A DNA stretch of 64,000 bases from Ceratotherium simum simum (taxonomy: Eukaryota > Chordata > Mammalia > Perissodactyla > Rhinocerotidae): NCBI RefSeq assembly GCF_000283155.1, contig NW_004454229.1:3743771-3807770 (forward strand), in the 5' to 3' direction. Each line of letters begins with the position of its first letter. Position 1 is the stretch's first letter. Positions 38,001 to 44,000 of this stretch are shown one piece after another. The position numbers were made by a program, and so were the translations under genes. Under the pieces are notes generated by a model that was not told the DNA's origin, made no database searches, and saw only the letters and a program-made list of their open reading frames with translations.

Positions 38001-41000
38001 TAGGGCAGGAGAAGAGGCCAGGACGAAGCCAGTTACATTTGTGCTCCAAATACAGTCACGTTCAGAGGTACTAGAGATTAGGACTTGAACATATGAATTT
38101 TGGGGGACACAGTTCAGCTCATAACAACATCTCTATCTCAAAAATGTTTTCTCTATGCTAAATAATAAATATTCAAAATAATAGTTCCTTCAGGTGTCTT
38201 TTTAAACTTACTTTGATAAAAGGAATAAAACACAAGTACTCTGTAACCACCATTGTCAAAACACACCTTTTTTCTCAAAGGAGCATTTCTAATGAACATT
38301 GCCAAATAAACTATTTGAAAACAAAGGAGTCAGTGCAGGCACTATCCATCACTCTGAACCTTATCTAGAATGTTCATCAATTCCATAGGAAGACTCACAG
38401 GACTTAGCATATAATTGTAATAACAGCTATGATTTATTACAGCAAAAGTACACAAAATCAGCAAAGGGAAAAGGTGCATAGGTTCACAGAAAGTAGGCAC
38501 AAGCTTCTAAGAGTCCTCTCCCAGTGGAGTCATACAGAATGGGCTTAATTTCTCCAGCATGGAATTGTGCCAACATGTGTGAAGGGTTGTCTACCAGGGA
38601 AGCCCATGGTACTCAGTAGGCATCCATTGCCCAGCACATACCAAAATTCCAGACTCACAGAGGAAAGCAGGTGTTCAGCATAATTCCTACTGTTTACACA
38701 AAGATTTTAGGCACAGTGAGCCATCAGTTAGAGAGTGGTAGGAACTGTCCCAGAATCCAAATCTTTTAAAAATTGCTGTTTTTATATCTCTGTCTAATCT
38801 TCCTTTCAATGCCCTTTAGCCTAAGACATTAGAAACAAGATTCCATTTTGCCACCTAGAAAATACCAGTGGATCTCTAGTTACTAAACAATTAATAACTC
38901 ATACCATACCTCAGTCCATTTTTAACAAGTATGATAGGAATTAAAATTAGGTGTGTGTGGTAAGAAGCGTGAGGCCACATCCATCTTTAAAATATCAGGA
39001 GTGGGCCGGCCCCGTGGCTTAGCGGTTAAGTGCGCGTGCTCCGCTACTGGCGGTCTGGGTTCGGGTCCCGGGCGCGCACTGACGCACTGCTTCTCCGGCC
39101 ATGCTGAGGCCACGTCCCACATACAGCAACTAGAAGGATGTACAACTATGACATACAACTATCTACTGGGGCTTTGGGGGAGGAAAAAAAGGAGGAGCAT
39201 TGGCAATAGATATTAGCTCAGAGCCGGTCTTCCTCAGCAAAAAGAGGAGGATTAGCATGGATGTTAGCTCAGGGCTGCTCTTCCTCACAAAAAAAATTAA
39301 ATAAAATAAAATATCAGGAGTTCTTAGTCATTTCCTTCCCTCTATGGCTTTCTGAAAAGTTGCACGTAGACTGAAATTAGAATGTTGAATCATTTTAAAT
39401 ATCTAGACAGTACTTAGAGGGTTCTTTGGGTTTAACAAAAAATACCAAAGAAGAAAATATATCCATAATGTGAATAATGAAAAGGTAGAGTTTTTATTTT
39501 ATTATTTTTGGGAGTAAGATTAGCCCTGAGCTAACATCCATTGCCAATCCTCTTCTGTTTTGCTGAGGAAGATTGGCCCTGGGCTAACATCCAAGCCCAT
39601 CTTCTACTTTATATGGGACGCCGGCACAGCATGGCTTGATAAGCAGTGTGTAGGTCCACGCCCGGGATCTGAACCTGCGAACCCCAGGCTGCCGAAGCAG
39701 AGTGCACAAACCTAACCACTATGCCACCAGACCAGCCCCTAGAGTTTTTATTTTATATCTATTAATATGTTCTTCATTAGGTAGAGCTTTCCTTTTCTGC
39801 TGTCAAGGATTTTGGAGTCCCTTATTACCATAGTCTTATACCAGTTGTTCCAGTGTGAGTTCATATCCATCATATCTTAGTGTGAATCGCAGCTCATTAA
39901 GACTGGTCAGCTGGACTGGGACTAAGAATCAGGAAGGTAGTCTAGACTAGAAATGGTAATCCAAGGGTTGAAAAACTCAGAGCTGGCAGGGGTCATAACA
40001 GAGGCCAAAGAGTTTCTTCTATTGAGGGATAAGCCAGAAAGCCAGGGACAATAACAGTTAGCTTAAAGTCTGCAAACCAGAGTCGCTTGATGATGGGGAG
40101 AAAACAAAGGGTTAGAATAATTTACAAATGTTGGCATTTTACTAAACTCTTTGATGTTATCTTATATGATTCTATCATCACCCTCTAAAGTGGTGCTATT
40201 ATCTCCTTTATTCAAAGATATTAAGAGACTTGGCTTAGGTCACCATGGTAAGTAGCAGAGACTCAAATCTTGTAATTTAATTTTTCAGACTGAAAATCCC
40301 ATTTGCTTAAATAGCAATGTTTTTAAAACTGTGTTCCACTGATTCCTAGGATTCTGCAGAGGTACTCCAGATAGGGGTTGGCGATGGTAATCCTCATCCC
40401 TCCTAGGTCACATTCCATCCCAGCTGCATTCCACCCAAGTAGCTTAGTGCTAAATATTGTGATTATAAAGAAGATTCCTTTGAACAAAAGTTTCGTTGCT
40501 TAAGAAACTCATTGGATTAGTAGGCTGTGTTACCTTTTTAGACCAGGTAGTTTGAGAAAGTGACACTGGGTGATGGAAATCCTAAAGTTAGCACAAGGAG
40601 AAACTGTCCTTTAATGTTTTAAAACAACTTGCTGAGCATAGGTATCAGCAGAATTTGACCTTACAGTAAGAATTACCTAAAGTAGCTCACAGGAGTTCCA
40701 ATCAAAGGTCAGACAGAGAAGGTATGATTAGACTTGGGAGTTTATTTTTCTATCAGTAATAGAATCTATTTTACAGAGACAATTAAAAGATGGATTTGAT
40801 GTTCTTTGAAATTCTTAAATTCTAGAAGTTATTGAAATTATAAAACCTTTATCACAGATGAAAAACCTTTTATACAACCATTTATTAGAAATGCCTTATT
40901 TTGATGGCTTTCTTAAAATATCATTTCAATGTACTGTTCTTCAAAGTAATGTAAATGGACAAAATCCAGATCATTTAACTTACAGAATCTCCTTGCTATC

Positions 41001-44000
41001 GAGCAACCAAGCATGGTGTACTGGAAATTACTGGCTTAAAAGGGAAACCAGAATTCTAATTCTAACATTGTTAGTAATATATGACTGTAGGCAAGCTTGG
41101 ACCTATAAAATGGGAGCGATGGTCTTAGAGGAGTACTAAGATTCTTTTTTTAAATGTTTTGCTTATCCTTTTCTTCTTCCTCTTTTTTTGATTAAATTTT
41201 ATTTATTTCAATTTCAGCTTTATTGAGGTAGAATTAACATATAAAATTATAAATCCAATCCACTTCTTAAAGTAAACTTGGGATTGCTATAGTCATATAG
41301 TAGAGCTGCAATAATAGTAGCTAACATTTATTTAACAAGCTTTTATATGTGTGTCTGAGCTATGAAACTTTTCTGCATTGAAAATTTGCCTACTAGGTGT
41401 AAAACCTTGAAGAGGTGAATACCTAAACCAGCAATGCAACAGCCATATTTATGATCATTAATAACTAAAGGGTCATGCACCTTTTATAGGCACTATAAAG
41501 CCTGGTCAACAGTTATTTTTTCTAGTGCATAAAATAGGGCTTTAATGTACATGTTGCATATAAAAGATTTTCTGAGTTGGAGCTACAAACTGAAAATTTT
41601 TATATAGGTACAAAGCTCATTTAAAAGGAAATACTTATTTAAAAAATAACTTATTTATAAAACAAAAAATTGCCTATAGTCATAGTGCTGTAGATATACA
41701 GGGCTGAAACAAAGCTTTCAACCTGTACTAGAGAAATGCAGTCAGTTTGGTACTACCTTCCTGTGTGAAAATTAGAAGAATTGACATCAAGAATTGTCAC
41801 TTGATGACTGCACTTGATAACTGAAGTTTCACTGTATTCTGTGTAATGTTCCTAATTCTCTTGTAGGTAGATAACACTTGTATAATTAAGCTGAGGCTAG
41901 AGGCAGAGTCTGTCAATATTGGATGGCAGGGAGGAGGATTGGGTAAGGCTTTATTCATGTCAGCAACTTGCTGGACAGGGTAGAATTTGGACCAATAGAC
42001 CTGCAGGGAAAGGTAGAGGGAATAGCAAGAGCAGAGGCAGTAAGATGGAAAAGCATGGAACTTATAGGAAACAGCTAATTCGGCTGCAGTAACAGATAAA
42101 GCTCTTTGAAAGCAGTAATAGTTATAATAGCTACCATTTATTGAGTTCCTGCCATTCCAAGGTTCACCAGCTTCCTCAGTTAAGCCTTATAGTAACCCTA
42201 TGAAGTAGGATCTAATCCAGATATGTTAAATAGCTTAAACATGGTCACTCTGTTAAGTGGCAGAGAAGTATCTTTTTTTTTTGTGAGGAAGATCAGCCCT
42301 GAGCTAACATCCATGCTAATCCTCCTCTTTTTGCTGAGGAAGACGGGCTCTGAGCTAACATCTATTGCCAGTCCTTCCTCCTTTTTTTTGTTACCTAAAG
42401 CCCCAGTAGACAGTTGTATGTCATAGTTGCACATCCTTCTAGTTGCTGTATGTGGGATGCCGCCTCAGCATGGCTGGAGAAGCAGTGCATCAGTGCGCGC
42501 CTGGGATGTGAAACCAGGCCGCCAATAGCAGAGCGCGCGCACTTAACCGCTGAGCCACGGGGCCGGCCCGCAGAGAGGTATCTTAAGATTGAAGTTATCT
42601 GGATCCAAGAGCCATACTTAATATTAATAATATGATGTCTTCTTCACTTGTTTGTTGTTGGTGTTGTCAAGTCGATTCCCACTCCTAGCGCCCCTGTGTA
42701 CAGCAGAACGGAACCCTGCCTGGTCTTTTTGCTCCATCCTCTCACCTTCTGGTGCTATATCAGACAATGCTCTGCTGCTATTCATAGGGTTTTCATGGCC
42801 AATATTTTTGGAAGTGTGTGGGACCAGGTCCTTCTTCGTAGTCTGGCTTAGTCTGGAAGCTCTGCTGAAGCCTGTCCACCATGTGTGACCCTGCTGGTAT
42901 TTGAAATACTGGTGGCATAGCTTTCAGCATCACAGCAACACGCAGCAGCCACAGTATGACAACTGACAGACAAGTGGTGTGGTTCCCTGACCAGGAAACA
43001 AACCCAGACCACAGCAGTGAGAGTGCTGAATCTTAAACACTAGACCGCCAGGGCTGGCTCTTTGCATGTAACATGCAGTAAATAAATATTTGGATGAAGA
43101 ATATAGTTCTGGTAAGCATTCAGATGCTTGGTTATTGTTTCCTAAATGTTGAGATAGAAGTATGAAAGCACTTAAAGTAACCATTAATGATTTTATGTGG
43201 AAATTCATAAAACATGAAACTTTGAACTACTGGCATTTTACTAGTACCAGAGAATATACTCTTAATTATTTGATAAAGGATTTACTGGGTTTTGAGATCT
43301 TTAATTATACACTTGTTCTGAATCTCAGAGAAAAGGAATATTTAAAGTCTTAGATTGAACTGCCTTTGACAAGAAACTCAATAACTACTGTCAGATAAGG
43401 GGTTTATAAGAATAAGGCTAATTTAAAGGCACACAATGGCATCTTTCTAGGAGACATTGTGGTAGTTTCTTTCTCCTTGAATTAAATATTTCAGTATTTG
43501 AGCCTAATTTATATGTATGAGACTTTCCTCTAAAATTACTCTTTGAAAAGGATATTTATACTTGAGTCCTTATAGAGTGTCTCATTATGAGTGCTCCCTC
43601 ACTTATTTTATTTTGAACCATAGAAGCCATTAGCTCAAAACAGCCTGAATTGATGCTAGTTCTGTATGATTATGGAGGTCATCTCACAGAATTTTTTTTC
43701 CCAAAGCTTAACACAAATTTAGCAGTTATTCCTGGAGGCATAATCTCACAATTGCAAATGTTGGCTGTCATTGTAAACAAGTGCTTAAATTGTAGAGATC
43801 ATGAGTGATCCTACAGGGTGAATGGAAGTAACATTTTCTAACATAACATGGATAACTAATTGTGATTTGATGTAAAATTTCCCATGAAAACTTCATACAT
43901 GGATTCAAAGTGTTGTGTCTCAGTTTATTCAAGTAGAGATGTTCTCTGGAAAACCAAATTATGTGGCTCAAAAATGGTTCTAACCACAGGAAATCATTAG

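Noticed and set aside
38953..39216. Recurrent frames such as 30194-30541, 38953-39216, 50790-51065 and 62816-63004 with similar proteins
   Set aside because: The similarity comes from the ERE SINE that each one crosses; the peptides (GSDPGRAPTH-like) are not genes.
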